This document shows positions 25,825-34,699 of a stretch of DNA of 51,779 bases, piece by piece. Origin of the DNA: Chitinophaga pinensis (GTDB lineage Bacteria > Bacteroidota > Bacteroidia > 2-12-FULL-35-15). Position numbers and translations under genes: made by a program. Position 1 is the stretch's first letter. Every line of letters starts with the position of its first letter. Location of the stretch: the NCBI GenBank assembly GCA_945885475.1, contig CAMCYR010000023.1:1-51779 (forward strand), read 5' to 3'. Below the pieces are notes generated by a model. The model was not told where the DNA came from and ran no database searches. It worked only from the letters and a program-made list of their open reading frames with translations.

Positions 25825-27369
25825 ATGAAAAATAAAATCCTGGACCTTGACAAAAAGATAGCCGAAGCTCAATTGGGCGGAGGAGAAAAACGTATTGAAT
25901 CACAACATAAAAAAGGGAAATTAACGGCCCGTGAGCGCTTGCATTTTTTAATGGATGAAGGCACTTTCGAAGAAATTGGAATGCTTGTAACACATCGTTC
26001 AACAGAGTTCGGACTCGATCGTGAAAAATATTTGGGGGATGGTGTTGTTACCGGCTACGGAAACATCAATGGCAGATTGGTATATGTTTTTTCACAGGAT
26101 TTTACCGTATTCGGCGGGTCATTGTCCGAGACGCATGCTGAAAAAATCTGCAAAATAATGGATCTGGCTATGCAAAACGGAGCACCGGTAATAGGGCTGA
26201 ACGATAGCGGTGGCGCACGTATACAGGAAGGAGTTGTTTCATTGGGCGGTTATGCTGATATTTTTTACCGCAACACCTTAGCATCGGGAGTGATACCACA
26301 ACTTTCTGCAATCATGGGACCATGTGCCGGTGGAGCCGTTTATTCTCCGGCTATTACCGATTTTATTATGATGGTGGAGAACACTTCCTATATGTTTGTA
26401 ACCGGTCCGAATGTTGTAAAAACGGTAACACACGAAGAAGTAACTTCAGAAGAACTGGGTGGCGCATCAACACATTCTACAAAATCGGGTGTGACGCATT
26501 TCTCCTGTGCAAATGAAATTGAGTGTATCAACAATATCAAAGCGTTGTTGAGTTATATGCCACAAAATTGTGAGGATGACGCACCAAGTGTACCATACGA
26601 AAATGGAGGAAACGAGAAGCGTCCTGATTTGAATAAGATTATTCCAGAAAATCCGAACCAGCCTTATGATATCCGGGAAGTAATTTCGGGAGTAATCGAT
26701 ACCGATTCGTTTTTAGAAGTACATAAAAATTTCGCTGAAAACATTGTTGTCGGCTTTGCCAGATTAGCCGGAAAAAGTATTGGTATTGTAGCAAATCAAC
26801 CCGCATTTTTAGCAGGAGTCTTGGACATTAATTCCTCAACAAAAGCAGCTCGTTTTGTGCGCTTCTGCGATAGCTTTAACATTCCTCTATTAGTATTTGA
26901 AGATGTTCCCGGATTCTTACCAGGCACCGATCAGGAATGGCATGGAATCATCACAAATGGCGCTAAATTATTATATGCCTTCTGTGAAGCGACCGTTCCA
27001 CGAGTTACCGTGATCACCCGAAAAGCATATGGAGGAGCATATGATGTAATGAATAGCAAGCACATTGGTGCGGATATGAATTACGCATGGCCCACTGCAG
27101 AGATCGCGGTAATGGGTGCAAAAGGTGCAGCAGAAATTATTTTCAAAAATGAAATTGCTGCATCAAAAGATCCTGCTGCGAAGTTGGCCGAAAAAGAAAA
27201 GGAATATATTTTACACTTCGCGAATCCATACCGTGCAGCTGAAAGAGGTTTTATAGATGAAGTTATTAATCCCGAAGATACACGCGAAAAATTAATCAAA
27301 GCATTTAGTATGCTGAAAAATAAAGTAGCGAAATTACCTAAGAAGAAGCACGGGAATATTCCTTTGTAA
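25825..27369 (+). CDS. pccB: acyl-CoA carboxylase beta subunit (propionyl-CoA carboxylase type)
   Basis: Carboxyltransferase component moving CO2 from biotin to an acyl-CoA, usually propionyl-CoA giving methylmalonyl-CoA. The crotonase-like fold has two halves. Motifs include [15 protein letters not shown] near the N-terminus, [25 protein letters not shown] (oxyanion loop) and the C-terminal [33 protein letters not shown]. The length of 514 aa is normal. The biotin carboxylase subunit and biotin carrier are not in the window. The 3' end overlaps the convergent pgeF by 32 bp. Confidence 0.93.
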   Translation: MKNKILDLDKKIAEAQLGGGEKRIESQHKKGKLTARERLHFLMDEGTFEEIGMLVTHRSTEFGLDREKYLGDGVVTGYGNINGRLVYVFSQDFTVFGGSLSETHAEKICKIMDLAMQNGAPVIGLNDSGGARIQEGVVSLGGYADIFYRNTLASGVIPQLSAIMGPCAGGAVYSPAITDFIMMVENTSYMFVTGPNVVKTVTHEEVTSEELGGASTHSTKSGVTHFSCANEIECINNIKALLSYMPQNCEDDAPSVPYENGGNEKRPDLNKIIPENPNQPYDIREVISGVIDTDSFLEVHKNFAENIVVGFARLAGKSIGIVANQPAFLAGVLDINSSTKAARFVRFCDSFNIPLLVFEDVPGFLPGTDQEWHGIITNGAKLLYAFCEATVPRVTVITRKAYGGAYDVMNSKHIGADMNYAWPTAEIAVMGAKGAAEIIFKNEIAASKDPAAKLAEKEKEYILHFANPYRAAERGFIDEVINPEDTREKLIKAFSMLKNKVAKLPKKKHGNIPL

Positions 27370-28096
27370 TTCCAATCACTGCCATCATTCTACCTGTAAC
27401 ACCTTTTTCTTTTCTATGAGAAAAAAAGGTGTTATTATTTTCTACCGTACAGAGAGTTGATATTTCAATATTTTCTTTTTTCAAACCAAAATGAAGAAGT
27501 TGTTGTTCATTGGCTTTTTTCAAATCTACCCGCCATTTCTGCTTCTGGTGATCAAAATTTTTGAAAGTCTTGTCAAAATTTTCTGCCACCTCATCACCTA
27601 CTTCAAAATTTTGTGAGGAGATGCATGCACCAATAAATGCTTTACAGTCCCTCCCGTTTGTTCCATAATTTTTGTTCATCGCTCTCAAGGCATTCTCGAC
27701 AATTTTTGATGCCGTTCCTCGCCAGCCTGCATGAATTGCTGCCACAGCATTATTTTTTACATCATGAATTAAAACGGGAGTACAATCAGCAATTGAAACA
27801 GCTAAAAACACGCCTGGAATATTCGTGATTTGTGCATCGTATTTATCGTTTGTAACCGGCTTGGTAACGGTCAGCACCTCCGCACCGTGAACCTGGTAAC
27901 ACCGGGAAACGTCATTAATATCAATCCCTAATTTTCCAAAAAATAACGCTCTATTCTTCCATACATTTTGCTCATCATCATTCACAGACAAACCCAAATT
28001 CAGTGAAAGAAATGGTGCCGGACTAACTCCGCCATTGCGCGTACTTTGTGCCGCAATGACTTTTGAAGGATCAAATATTTTTGGTTGAAGAAGCAT
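27338..28096 (-). CDS. pgeF: purine nucleoside phosphorylase/laccase-domain protein YfiH
   Basis: Multi-copper-polyphenol-oxidase (YfiH/DUF152) fold; members act on purine nucleosides or, as PgeF, edit peptidoglycan precursors. The metal ligands are His70 (CYQVHGAEV), Cys105 (IADCTPVL) and His122 (HAGWRGTA). The ATG at 28096 gives 252 aa starting [11 protein letters not shown] 28-residue upstream extension from GTG is not family-like and would cover the promoter box. The gene overlaps the end of the carboxylase gene by 32 bp, tail to tail. Confidence 0.93.
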   Translation of the reverse strand: MLLQPKIFDPSKVIAAQSTRNGGVSPAPFLSLNLGLSVNDDEQNVWKNRALFFGKLGIDINDVSRCYQVHGAEVLTVTKPVTNDKYDAQITNIPGVFLAVSIADCTPVLIHDVKNNAVAAIHAGWRGTASKIVENALRAMNKNYGTNGRDCKAFIGACISSQNFEVGDEVAENFDKTFKNFDHQKQKWRVDLKKANEQQLLHFGLKKENIEISTLCTVENNNTFFSHRKEKGVTGRMMAVIGITKEYSRASS

Positions 28097-28100
28097 TCGA

Positions 28101-28124
28101 CAAAGATAATCCAATATGGCTTTC
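28101..28124 (-). promoter_or_regulatory. promoter of pgeF, likely leaderless
   Basis: On the minus strand TATCTTTG (28108-28101) ends exactly 4 nt before the pgeF ATG at 28096, with a TTTG about 15 bp further upstream. The arrangement is the same as at purN. Confidence 0.55.
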
Positions 28125-28292
28125 AAAGAACTATTGCTTCTGCTGAGTTTTATGGATGCTATCCGAATTATTCCTTTCACTCTTCAAACTTAGAAATGCA
28201 GCTCGATGAATACAGCAATAAAAAGCGCGTAAAACAGATCGCGGGAGTAAAGGGTGAACTCTTTTTTCGTTTCTTTGCAAAAAATTATCACT

Positions 28293-29579
28293 ATGAATAT
28301 TTTAATTCTGGGGTCGGGTGGACGCGAACATGCATTCGCATGGAAATTAGCTCAAAGTAAAAAATTAAAAAATTTATTTATTGCTCCTGGAAATGCAGGA
28401 ACAGCGAGCGTTGGAATAAATGTAGAAATATCTGTAACGGACTTTGAAGTAATAAAAAAGTTTGTTCTGGAGAACGATATAAACATGGTTGTTGTAGGTC
28501 CTGAAGATCCTTTGGTAAAAGGCATTTTTGATTATTTTGAAGCCGACAATCAATTAAAAAACATTCCTGTGATCGGCCCTCAAAAGGCGGGAGCGCAATT
28601 GGAAGGAAGCAAGGATTTTTCAAAAAAATTCATGATTCGCCATAACATTCCAACCGCACGATACGAAACATTCACAAAAGAAACATTGGCAGCAGGGCTC
28701 GCTTTTTTAGAAACACTAGAGCCACCCTATGTTTTAAAAGCGGATGGATTAGCTGCAGGAAAGGGAGTTGTTATCCCAACTACATTAGCTGAAGCGAAAG
28801 AAGAGTTGACTGAAATGCTAGCTAACGCTAAGTTTGGTGCGGCATCCGCAAAGGTAGTGATTGAGGAGTTTTTAAAAGGAATTGAACTTTCTGTCTTTGT
28901 ATTGACGGATGGAAATTCCTATAAAATATTACCCTCGGCAAAAGATTATAAAAGAATTGGAGAAGGCGATAAAGGATTAAATACAGGTGGGATGGGCGCC
29001 ATATCTCCTGTTCCATTCGCTGATGAAGCGTTTATTAAAAAAGTAGAGGAGCGTGTGATCATTCCAACGATAAATGGTTTAAAAAAGGAAGGGATAGTTT
29101 ACAAAGGATTTATTTTTATTGGTTTAATGAATAACAATGGCGATCCCCAGGTAATCGAATACAATGTTCGGATGGGTGACCCTGAAACGGAAGCAGTGAT
29201 TCCGAGAATCAAGTCTGATCTGCTGGATCTGTTTGAAGGAGTTGCAAATGGTAACTTACAGGATAAAACATTTGAGGTGGATGAGCGCTTTGCAACAACC
29301 GTTATGATGGTTGCCGGGGGATATCCTGAAGCATATGAAAAAGGAGATATAGTGTCTGGACTTGAATTGGTGGAAGGAAGTATTGCCTTTCATGCGGGGA
29401 CAAAACAAGATGGCAACAATATAGTAACAAACGGAGGGAGAGTTATTGCAATTACTTCCTTTGGAAATACGATGGAAGAAGCACTAAAAAAATCATTTGT
29501 AAATGCTGAACGCATTCAATATAAAAACAAATATTACAGGAGAGATATTGGGAAAGACCTGGAAGTGTATTACAAATAA
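28293..29579 (+). CDS. purD: phosphoribosylamine-glycine ligase
   Basis: ATP-grasp enzyme making GAR from phosphoribosylamine and glycine, the second step of purine synthesis and the step just before PurN. The start [15 protein letters not shown] at the ATG 28293 is family-typical; an upstream GTG at 28254 would add 13 unlikely residues. ATP-grasp motifs [12 protein letters not shown] and [12 protein letters not shown], and the C-terminal [12 protein letters not shown], are present. The length of 428 aa is normal. The gene is divergent from pgeF across a 196-bp gap. Confidence 0.97.
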   Translation: MNILILGSGGREHAFAWKLAQSKKLKNLFIAPGNAGTASVGINVEISVTDFEVIKKFVLENDINMVVVGPEDPLVKGIFDYFEADNQLKNIPVIGPQKAGAQLEGSKDFSKKFMIRHNIPTARYETFTKETLAAGLAFLETLEPPYVLKADGLAAGKGVVIPTTLAEAKEELTEMLANAKFGAASAKVVIEEFLKGIELSVFVLTDGNSYKILPSAKDYKRIGEGDKGLNTGGMGAISPVPFADEAFIKKVEERVIIPTINGLKKEGIVYKGFIFIGLMNNNGDPQVIEYNVRMGDPETEAVIPRIKSDLLDLFEGVANGNLQDKTFEVDERFATTVMMVAGGYPEAYEKGDIVSGLELVEGSIAFHAGTKQDGNNIVTNGGRVIAITSFGNTMEEALKKSFVNAERIQYKNKYYRRDIGKDLEVYYK

Positions 29580-29604
29580 AAGGTTTGATCAAAAATAATA
29601 AAAC

Positions 29605-29636
29605 AAAAGCCCTTACATAGATGTGTAAAGGCTTTT
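29605..29636 (+). terminator. hairpin after purD
   Basis: Stem AAAAGCCCTTACA (29605-29617) / TGTAAAGGCTTTT (29624-29636), 13 bp with one mismatch and a 6-nt loop, 26 bp after the purD stop. The T-run is within the right arm. Confidence 0.6.
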
Positions 29637-29710
29637 ATTATTTAGAGCGATTGAACGGAATGAAATCCTTTTGTTTACTGATATTTCCAAAGAATCAGAA
29701 TGGTAAAATA

Positions 29711-29748
29711 TAAAAAGCTCCTCAATCCGATATCTCAGAATAAGGAGC
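29711..29748 (-). terminator. hairpin after the DUF6341 gene
   Basis: On the minus strand AGCTCCT and AGGAGCT (29749-29743 and 29722-29716) form a 7-bp stem with a 20-nt loop, followed by TTTTTATATTTT. It lies 19 bp beyond the stop at 29768. Confidence 0.45.
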
Positions 29749-29767
29749 TCCTTTATAAAATTGAATA

Positions 29768-29953
29768 TTATTTTAAAGTGCTGTTCTTTTCCGCTTCCTT
29801 GTTAAATTTAGCTTGCATACGCAACCAAACAAAAAGAAGAGAGACAATGATAATCCAGAAAATTACGTTCGGTCCATTACCTAATCCTTCCATGAATGTA
29901 AATGTCCATTGAAAAAAATTTCCTATTCCGTTAAAAATATCTGTCGAAGTCAT
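29768..29953 (-). CDS. DUF6341-like small membrane protein
   Basis: A 61-residue protein with one membrane segment (about 29-44, NVIFWIIIVSLLFVWL) and a charged C-terminus. It resembles the small Bacteroidota family DUF6341, which I recall being found beside DUF6427, as here (divergent, 84 bp). The function is unknown. The ATG at 29953 is preferred over an upstream start because the promoter at 29977-30004 lies between them. Confidence 0.65.
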   Translation of the reverse strand: MTSTDIFNGIGNFFQWTFTFMEGLGNGPNVIFWIIIVSLLFVWLRMQAKFNKEAEKNSTLK

Positions 29954-29976
29954 GCTAATGATTTTTTTATTGCCCT

Positions 29977-30004
29977 CAAATGTACAAATTTTATTCAAAA
30001 GCAA
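29977..30004 (-). promoter_or_regulatory. promoter of the DUF6341 gene
   Basis: On the minus strand TTG (30004-30002), 17 bp, then TACATTTG (29984-29977). The leader would be about 18 nt to the ATG at 29953. Confidence 0.6.
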
Positions 30005-30037
30005 TAATTTTTTAAGCTAATTTTAACCTTTGAAACT

Positions 30038-31012
30038 ATGATCATACGATTTTTAAAATCCAATAATGCCTCTGCATTGCTTTTTTTACCGCTGATTGCT
30101 ATTGTGATCTGGGTTTTTGGTTTTTTCGATCCGATTATCATACCCCTTAAACACGCGATGCCATTGTATGAAATGGTAGCCGGAATTTTCATTAATACCC
30201 CCTGGTTATCAACACTTATAGGACTTGTTCTGGTAATTTCGGAGGCATTTTTACTGAATTATATTGTAAATGAAAATGAAGTTTTATCGAAGCAAAGTTA
30301 CCTTCCTGCACTTTTTTATATCGTTTTTATGAGCAATAACAAGGCGATGCTCACACTTCACCCACTGTTATTCGGAAACCTTTTCATATTATTTGCCGCT
30401 CATAAACTGTTAAGTTCCTATCGCAAAGACAATACTTTTTCACAAGCTTTTGACGCTGGAATGCTTATTTCAGTTGCGACACTTTTTTATTTCCCCTTCA
30501 TTGTTTTTTTACCTCTTTTGGGTATCGGATTAATTATTTTGCGTCCGTTTAGCTGGCGGGAGTGGTTGATATCCTTTTTGGGTGCAGCACTCCCCTACTT
30601 ATTTGTGATCTGCTATTATTTCTGGTACGATATTTTAAATTACCTTTTTTATGATAAAATGTTTTACTCGTTTTTAAGGGAAAAGCAAAATCTTGACAAC
30701 TCAAAAAGTTTTTATTTTATGATTGGGTTTGGCTGGCTTTTACTATTATTATCAATGGGAAAGATTCTGCTTGGCGGTGAAATAGGATCTCAGCGTACAA
30801 AAAAATCAATCATTTTTCTTGTCTGGTTTTTCTTTTTATCAGCCTTATCCATGAGCCTTGCTCCGGAAATTTCAACAAAATATTTTTCAGCTTTGGCAAT
30901 TCCGGGGGCGGTATTTTGTGCCAATTATTTTTCAAATATAAAAAAAGGATGGTGGGCCGAATTTTTGTTTCTACTGTTACTAAGCTCCCTTTTTATCAAT
31001 TTGCTGGCATAG
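30038..31012 (+). CDS. DUF6427 family membrane protein
   Basis: A 324-residue polytopic membrane protein with about nine hydrophobic helices and a start (MIIRFLKSNNASALLFLPL) typical of the Bacteroidota DUF6427 family. Conserved HPLLFGNLFILFAAHKL and FSQAFDAGMLISVATLFYFP are seen. The function is unknown. A degenerate -7 box (AACCTTTG, 30025-30032) ends 5 nt before the ATG. purQ follows on the same strand after 83 bp. Confidence 0.75.
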   Translation: MIIRFLKSNNASALLFLPLIAIVIWVFGFFDPIIIPLKHAMPLYEMVAGIFINTPWLSTLIGLVLVISEAFLLNYIVNENEVLSKQSYLPALFYIVFMSNNKAMLTLHPLLFGNLFILFAAHKLLSSYRKDNTFSQAFDAGMLISVATLFYFPFIVFLPLLGIGLIILRPFSWREWLISFLGAALPYLFVICYYFWYDILNYLFYDKMFYSFLREKQNLDNSKSFYFMIGFGWLLLLLSMGKILLGGEIGSQRTKKSIIFLVWFFFLSALSMSLAPEISTKYFSALAIPGAVFCANYFSNIKKGWWAEFLFLLLLSSLFINLLA

Positions 31013-31095
31013 GCTTTTTTGAACAATCTATAAAGAAACAGCATTTAGGCTTGTTTTATTTCTAACTTTACATCTCAATTTTTATAATTACTATT

Positions 31096-31791
31096 ATGAG
31101 CAAATTTGGAGTTGTTATTTTTCCCGGATCGAATTGTGACCAGGATATGATTTATGTTTTAAGAGACATCATGGGACAGGAAGTGGTTGAATTGTGGCAT
31201 AAAGATACAGATCTGAAAGGATGTGACTTTATAGTGCTTCCGGGAGGATTTTCTTATGGCGACTACCTTCGTTCGGGAGCAATCGCGCGTTTTTCGCCAA
31301 TTATGGAAAAAGTAATTGAATTTGCAAATAAGGGCGGATATGTGCTTGGTGTGTGTAATGGTTTTCAAATCTTATGCGAAGCGGGGTTGGTACCGGGTGC
31401 ACTTTTACACAATAACGACCGTAAATTCATTTGTAAAAATGTATTCATTAAGGCTGAAAATAATTCTACACTTATTACATCTGAAGTTCCTACAGGCAAA
31501 GCACTAAAAATTCCAATCGCTCATGGCGAAGGAAAATATTATGCGGATGCAGAAACCATTAAACAGTTAAATGAAAATGGGCAGATCATTTTCCGCTATT
31601 GCGATGAAAATGGAAATGTTACTGATGCAGCTAATCCGAATGGAGCAACCGAAAATATTGCCGGGGTCTGCAATGCGGGGAAAAATGTATTTGGAATGAT
31701 GCCTCACCCCGAAAGAGCTACTGATGGCGAATTAAGCAATATTGACGGTCGTTGGATCTTTGATTCTTTGCTTAGCATGGTTAAAAACTAA
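31096..31791 (+). CDS. purQ: phosphoribosylformylglycinamidine synthase subunit PurQ
   Basis: Glutaminase subunit that supplies ammonia for FGAM formation. The nucleophile is Cys87 in GVCNGFQIL; the partners His204 and Glu206 lie in MPHPERA. The oxyanion region is LPGGFSYGDYLRSGA. It has 231 aa, the small stand-alone form rather than the fused long PurL, so separate purL and purS partners are expected elsewhere. An 18-bp perfect hairpin follows. Confidence 0.96.
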   Translation: MSKFGVVIFPGSNCDQDMIYVLRDIMGQEVVELWHKDTDLKGCDFIVLPGGFSYGDYLRSGAIARFSPIMEKVIEFANKGGYVLGVCNGFQILCEAGLVPGALLHNNDRKFICKNVFIKAENNSTLITSEVPTGKALKIPIAHGEGKYYADAETIKQLNENGQIIFRYCDENGNVTDAANPNGATENIAGVCNAGKNVFGMMPHPERATDGELSNIDGRWIFDSLLSMVKN

Positions 31792-31815
31792 TTTTACACC
31801 GACTTCATTTTTCTC

Positions 31816-31882
31816 AAAAAGGAGCAAAAAGACTGTTTTTTATTCGATTTTGGTAAATAATAGGTCTTTTTGCTCCTTTTTT
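31816..31882 (+). terminator. long perfect hairpin after purQ
   Basis: Perfect 18-bp stem AAAAAGGAGCAAAAAGAC (31816-31833) / GTCTTTTTGCTCCTTTTT (31864-31881) with a 30-nt AT-rich loop; the right arm ends in a T tract. It is probably the purQ terminator, though the loop is unusually large. Confidence 0.65.
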
Positions 31883-32032
31883 CTGATTTTTTTCAAAAAT
31901 CAGCTTATCAACATTTATTCAACAAGTCATTTACCAGCTGTTCATATTTTAGCCTTCTATTTCCATGATTAATAGTTTAACTTTATACTGGTTATTTAGT
32001 ACGATTATTCAAACGATTTAAAAAAATTTGCC

Positions 32033-32398
32033 ATGAGTTTTATGAACGAAGCTACACCAGCAGTAACAATGAAGAAAAAAAGTCTTTCTCCATTGATTGA
32101 ATACTGCATCGAAAACAAAATCGACTTTACCCTGAAATCAAAATCAAATGACGATTTCGATTTGGAGTTCATTCTAACAAATACAACAAAAGCGATTGCT
32201 TTGGGTATGTGTTTAAAAGAACTTAAACTAGAGTTAAACGGAATTAGCATTACATCTGTTGCGAGCATAAAAGCGAGTAAAAAGGTGATTCCTGCAAAAG
32301 AAACCGGATTAACTATTGGATACGGTATTGTTGCTGAAGGCGACACAGAAATGGCCTTTGAGGATGCTTTAAAATTTGATCTGGGTACTTCGAACTAA
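32033..32398 (+). CDS. hypothetical protein
   Basis: A 121-residue protein not recognised as a known family. No signal peptide or membrane segment is seen. Charged segments alternate with beta-like hydrophobic strands (DFDLEFILTN, LGMCLKELKLELNGISITSV). Codon use resembles its neighbours, a TAACTTTA box lies at 31978-31985, and a textbook terminator follows 24 bp after the stop, so it is a real single-gene unit. It is flanked by purQ and the convergent nadD. Confidence 0.75.
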   Translation: MSFMNEATPAVTMKKKSLSPLIEYCIENKIDFTLKSKSNDDFDLEFILTNTTKAIALGMCLKELKLELNGISITSVASIKASKKVIPAKETGLTIGYGIVAEGDTEMAFEDALKFDLGTSN

Positions 32399-32422
32399 GA
32401 AGTTCGTAAATTATTTAAGGAT

Positions 32423-32453
32423 GTCAGGAGTTAACAACTCCTGACTTTTTTTT
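32423..32453 (+). terminator. Rho-independent terminator after the 121-aa gene
   Basis: Perfect 10-bp stem GTCAGGAGTT (32423-32432) / AACTCCTGAC (32436-32445), 3-nt loop, then eight T residues. Confidence 0.9.
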
Positions 32454-32490
32454 GGGTGAATCTCAAAAGCAATGATCGTACAATCGAATT

Positions 32491-33066
32491 TTATTTTTCA
32501 TAAAAATGCATTTCGCGCATGTATTCCCACACAGCCGGAGGAACAAAATAACGAACATCCTTTTTCTCTTTTACAGCTGTTCTGATGGCAGTTGAAGATA
32601 ATTCCATTAAAGGAGCATCAAAAAATTGGACCTTCTTATGATTCATCAACGCTGTCTTCCGGTTTTCCGGTCGCTGGTATATGTATAATTCGTGGTGTTT
32701 AAGAATCTCTTCTGCATTTTTCCATTTATGAAAACTTTCTAGATTATCGCTCCCCATGATCAGAACGAATTCGCTGTTGGGGTATTTTTCTTTTAGATAA
32801 GCAAGGGTATTTATTGTATAGGAGGGTTGCGGCAATTTAAATTCAATATCACTTGCTTTCATTTTGGAGTTATCTCCAATGGCAAGCTGCACCATTTGTA
32901 AACGTTGCTTTTCGTCCAAAAGGGTATTTTTTTGTTTTAAAGGATTGTGTGGTGAAACAATAAACCAAACGCGATCCAGATCAGTATATGTGAGCATATA
33001 ATTAGCGATAACCATATGTCCGACATGAACCGGATTAAAAGAGCCAAAAAACAAACCTACCTTCAT
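32491..33066 (-). CDS. nadD: nicotinate-nucleotide adenylyltransferase
   Basis: Converts nicotinate mononucleotide to deamido-NAD, common to de novo and salvage NAD synthesis. The nucleotidyltransferase motif GSFNPVHVGH is at residues 8-17, the ISSTAIR-type motif appears as LSSTAIRTAV near 155-164, and the length of 191 aa is normal. It could act downstream of HaaO-derived quinolinate, but the genes are not linked here. Confidence 0.95.
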   Translation of the reverse strand: MKVGLFFGSFNPVHVGHMVIANYMLTYTDLDRVWFIVSPHNPLKQKNTLLDEKQRLQMVQLAIGDNSKMKASDIEFKLPQPSYTINTLAYLKEKYPNSEFVLIMGSDNLESFHKWKNAEEILKHHELYIYQRPENRKTALMNHKKVQFFDAPLMELSSTAIRTAVKEKKDVRYFVPPAVWEYMREMHFYEK

Positions 33067-33093
33067 CTTTTAAATAATTTCATTAAAGATACA

Positions 33094-33528
33094 CTACTTG
33101 AGCCACATGAATATAGCCGAATTGTCCTCATATTTAGAAATATCCTTAGAAAAAGTGATCACAAAAAAATCGATCAGAGGAATCACACCAAAACATCCGC
33201 CAAAAGTAACAACATATACAACAGGCACCCAGGGTTTTGTTCCAAGCATGACACGATGGGCGCCCATAAATCCAAAAGGAAATGGAAATGCAAAAAGTGC
33301 AGAAACAAATTTCTTCCTGCTTTTATCCTTTTTATTGTCTTTTTGAATCAGCAGCGTATCCGCTCCGATGAGATCAGGGCTAAAAAAAATTGTGTCTGCG
33401 GATTTAAAGGAAATGCTGCCTGGCAGGTCAAGATGTTGTTTCTCTGATACAATCGTAGTTGAAGTTGCGCAGAGATCGGCAAGAAAAACAAAAGACAGCA
33501 AAAGGATCAGTTTCGAGTATTTCAACAT
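33094..33528 (-). CDS. TM2 domain-containing protein
   Basis: A 144-residue protein from the ATG at 33528: a signal-type hydrophobic N-terminus (about 5-20), a polar periplasmic-like segment, and a C-terminal TM2 domain with two helices (FPFGFMGAHRVMLG followed by VIPLIDFFVITF). The TM2 function is unclear. The frame opens 12 codons earlier at 33564, but that extension lies within the terminator of the upstream sodA gene (33541-33567), so the internal ATG is preferred. nadD follows after 27 bp. Confidence 0.75.
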   Translation of the reverse strand: MLKYSKLILLLSFVFLADLCATSTTIVSEKQHLDLPGSISFKSADTIFFSPDLIGADTLLIQKDNKKDKSRKKFVSALFAFPFPFGFMGAHRVMLGTKPWVPVVYVVTFGGCFGVIPLIDFFVITFSKDISKYEDNSAIFMWLK

Positions 33529-33540
33529 TATGAAAGCATA

Positions 33541-33567
33541 AAAAAAGGGATGTTTAAAATGCATCCC
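33541..33567 (-). terminator. terminator after sodA
   Basis: On the minus strand GGGATG (33567-33562 side) pairs with CATCCC (33552-33547 side) around a 9-nt loop and is followed by TTTTTT. It lies about 19 bp after the sodA stop and overlaps the upstream extension of the TM2 frame. Confidence 0.7.
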
Positions 33568-33585
33568 CTTCTGTATTAATTAAAA

Positions 33586-34191
33586 TTATTTTGCTTCGTT
33601 AAAACGCTTAGAAACTTCCGCCCAATTAACAACGCTCCAAAATGCAGCGATATAGTCGGGACGTTTATTCTGATACTTTAAATAATAAGCATGTTCCCAA
33701 ACATCCATTGCTAAGATCGGAGTTCCCTTTACTTCAGCAATATCCATTAAAGGATTATCCTGATTGGGAGTTGAACATACAGCCAGTTTTCCTTCTGCCA
33801 CTATCAACCAAGCCCATCCGGAGCCAAAACGAGTTGTACCAGCGGTAGAAAATAATGTTTTGAATTCAGCAAAAGATCCGAATGCGCTATTGATAGCTAC
33901 AGCTAATTCCCCTGTAGGTTCACCACCGGCATTTGGAGCCATTATTGACCAAAAAAGTGAGTGATTAAAATGTCCGCCACCGTTATTTCTGACTGGCATC
34001 GGGTATTTTGATATATTTTTACAGATCTCCTCAATGCTTAATTTTTCAGTATCAGAACCAGCGATAGCTGCATTTACATTTGTAACATATGCCTGGTGGT
34101 GTTTTGAATGATGGATTTCCATCGTCAGAGCATCTATATGAGGCTCCAGTGCATTGTATGCATAAGGTAATTTAGGTAATTCGAAAGCCAT
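33586..34191 (-). CDS. sodA: superoxide dismutase, Mn-type
   Basis: Converts superoxide to hydrogen peroxide and oxygen. Metal ligands are His27 (EIHHSKHH), His77 ([11 protein letters not shown]), Asp163 and His167 (DVWEHAYY). GGGHFNHS and the Gln in TPNQDNPLM match the Mn-dependent E. coli SodA pattern rather than SodB, so Mn or cambialistic use is likely. The ATG at 34191 ([15 protein letters not shown]) gives 201 aa; a 23-residue upstream extension is not family-like. There is no export signal, so it is cytoplasmic. Confidence 0.95.
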   Translation of the reverse strand: MAFELPKLPYAYNALEPHIDALTMEIHHSKHHQAYVTNVNAAIAGSDTEKLSIEEICKNISKYPMPVRNNGGGHFNHSLFWSIMAPNAGGEPTGELAVAINSAFGSFAEFKTLFSTAGTTRFGSGWAWLIVAEGKLAVCSTPNQDNPLMDIAEVKGTPILAMDVWEHAYYLKYQNKRPDYIAAFWSVVNWAEVSKRFNEAK

Positions 34192-34234
34192 ATTTATCGT
34201 TTTTAAAAGGTTAATTTTTTGATTAATTGAGCAA

Positions 34235-34260
34235 CAAAGATATATCTTTTTATGCGTCAA
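34235..34260 (-). promoter_or_regulatory. promoter of sodA
   Basis: On the minus strand TTG (34260-34258), 15 bp, then TATCTTTG (34242-34235). The leader would be about 38 nt to the ATG at 34191. Confidence 0.55.
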
Positions 34261-34348
34261 TTTTGTAAAATGCAGCTTAAAGAATTACCCTTTTAAGGTT
34301 TTTAACATTGTTTTGTTTAAATAATTATCGGGAAGATTCATTTTACAT

Positions 34349-34378
34349 TTTGAAGATGTTGATTTTTAACTACCTTTG
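34349..34378 (+). promoter_or_regulatory. promoter of the small lipoprotein gene
   Basis: TTTG (34349-34352), 18 bp, then TACCTTTG (34371-34378). The leader would be about 40 nt to the ATG at 34424. Confidence 0.65.
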
Positions 34379-34423
34379 TACTAGATACTAGTATAAATAA
34401 AACAAAAACAAAAACAAACCAAA

Positions 34424-34633
34424 ATGAAAAAATTATTTTCTTTATTGTTCGTTGCTGGTGCATTAAGCATCATGTCATGCGGACCATCTGCTGAAGAACA
34501 AGCTAAAATGGAAGCTGAAGCAAAAGCAAAAATGGATTCTTTATTCAATGCTGCTAGCGCTGCTGTTTCAACTGAAGTAGCTCCTGACTCTACAGCAACT
34601 CCTGATTCTGCTGCAACTCAACCTGTTCACTAA
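34424..34633 (+). CDS. small Ala/Glu-rich lipoprotein
   Basis: A 69-residue predicted lipoprotein: signal peptide with lipobox SIMSC (Cys19), then a helical charged stretch (EEQAKMEAEAKAKMDSLF) and a disordered Ala/Ser/Thr/Pro tail. A strong promoter upstream and a strong terminator downstream make it a complete monocistronic gene despite its size. I do not recognise a family. Abundant small lipoproteins with this composition often coat the outer membrane, but this is only analogy. Confidence 0.8.
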   Translation: MKKLFSLLFVAGALSIMSCGPSAEEQAKMEAEAKAKMDSLFNAASAAVSTEVAPDSTATPDSAATQPVH

Positions 34634-34649
34634 TTAGTGAATTGAAAAC

Positions 34650-34686
34650 AAAAAACCTCTTACATTCATTTGTAAGAGGTTTTTTT
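34650..34686. terminator. bidirectional terminator between the lipoprotein gene and the S41 peptidase gene
   Basis: Perfect 15-bp stem AAAAAACCTCTTACA (34650-34664) / TGTAAGAGGTTTTTT (34671-34685), 6-nt loop, then T. It serves both convergent genes. Confidence 0.9.
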
Positions 34687-34699
34687 ATTTCCTTCATCT

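Noticed and set aside
28085-28360. 91-codon plus-strand frame across the pgeF-purD gap
   Set aside because: It overlaps both conserved starts in other frames and has no protein-like features.
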